Notes under the pieces: model-generated
Databases searched by the model: none
What the model was told of the DNA's origin: nothing
What the model saw: only the letters and a program-made list of their open reading frames with translations
Assembly (NCBI GenBank): GCA_046313675.1
Contig: JBKBXU010000024.1
Coordinates: forward strand, 1-24,682
DNA: 24,682 nucleotides
Reading direction: 5' to 3'
Source of the DNA: JBKBXU01 sp046313675
Lineage (GTDB): Bacteria > Bacteroidota > Bacteroidia > Cytophagales > Cytophagaceae
Shown here: one piece after another, positions 24,553-24,682 of the stretch
Layout: every line of letters starts with the position of its first letter
How positions within the stretch are numbered: the first letter of the stretch is position 1
Translations under genes and position numbers: made by a program

Positions 24553-24682
24553 TTAGTTATTTAATTTATCAGCCCATTTGAAACGGTCAGATGCCGGAAA
24601 TTTCCATGGGGCAAAGTTTGTCTCCACATTTGAGAACATAGCGTTCCAGGCAGCTGGTGTGCTGGACTCTTCCATGGCTTTA
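24553..24682 (-). CDS. C-terminus of probable partner Fe-S oxidoreductase, truncated by window
   Basis: An open minus-strand frame enters from the right edge and ends at TAA (24553-24555), giving 42 residues ending APWKFPASDRFKWADKLNN. It includes AAWNAMFSNVETN, which I recall from the C-terminus of the roughly 440-residue Fe-S oxidoreductases that precede CCG-domain proteins in Bacteroidota. The stop is 11 bp before the next start on the same strand, so it is in the same operon. The cluster-binding domains lie outside the window, so function rests on context. Confidence 0.6.
   Translation of the reverse strand, partial: KAMEESSTPAAWNAMFSNVETNFAPWKFPASDRFKWADKLNN

Noticed and set aside
1..24682. 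CRISPR arrays, tRNA/rRNA genes, insertion sequences, prophage, toxin-antitoxin or defence genes
   Set aside because: No repeated spacer pattern, cloverleaf-like segment, transposase, integrase or defence protein was recognised; nearly all the sequence is taken by identified core genes.

Overview
The window looks like a chromosomal segment of a gliding member of the Bacteroidota, most likely order Cytophagales or a close relative. It carries type IX secretion / gliding genes (gldL end, gldM, gldN, an SprE/PorW-type lipoprotein, a PorE-type OmpA protein), a Bacteroidota-style ATP synthase operon without atpD and atpC, a bactofilin, AT-rich intergenic DNA, weak Shine-Dalgarno sequences, and several close matches to the Bacteroidota promoter (about -33 TTTG, about -7 TAnnTTTG). 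I saw no tRNA, rRNA, CRISPR array, insertion sequence or prophage gene. There is no intergenic gap over 300 bases; the largest is about 160 bases, at 23107-23265.

Layout. (1) 1-3018, plus strand: the end of gldL, then gldM and gldN, closed by a strong hairpin terminator. GldL and GldM form the proton-driven motor of the type IX secretion system (T9SS); GldN belongs to the periplasmic ring. (2) 3086-12168, minus strand: sprE/porW, two tandem class A penicillin-binding proteins (the first followed by a 36-bp perfect palindrome), then uvrC. (3) 12229-19083, plus strand: a ten-gene run with short gaps or overlaps. It holds a membrane-anchored LytM/M23-like protein that has lost its zinc ligands, a bactofilin, an AtpZ-type protein, a small four-helix membrane protein, then atpB, atpE, atpF, atpH, atpA, atpG and a terminator. 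(4) 19100-21024: a UbiA-like membrane protein converging with, and overlapping, purM. (5) 21053-24682, minus strand: a PorE-like lipoprotein with its terminator, and a metabolic pair made of a CCG-domain iron-sulfur protein and a conserved 161-aa protein of unknown function. At the right edge lies the C-terminus of what is probably the partner iron-sulfur oxidoreductase.

How they fit. Three themes recur: T9SS/gliding (GldL, GldM, GldN, SprE/PorW, PorE-like), cell wall and cell shape (two PBP1A enzymes, pseudo-LytM, bactofilin) and energy (F1Fo ATP synthase, Fe-S oxidoreductases). The 60-bp divergent region at 12169-12228 separates the secretion/wall cluster from the shape/ATP synthase operon.

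Most of the content is recognisable core biology; I see no clearly new defence or mobile system. The least understood parts are the catalytically dead LytM plus bactofilin at the head of the ATP synthase operon, the 161-aa protein coupled to the CCG protein, the UbiA-like protein lacking one Asp motif, and the promoter-like and stem-loop signals that bracket atpE.
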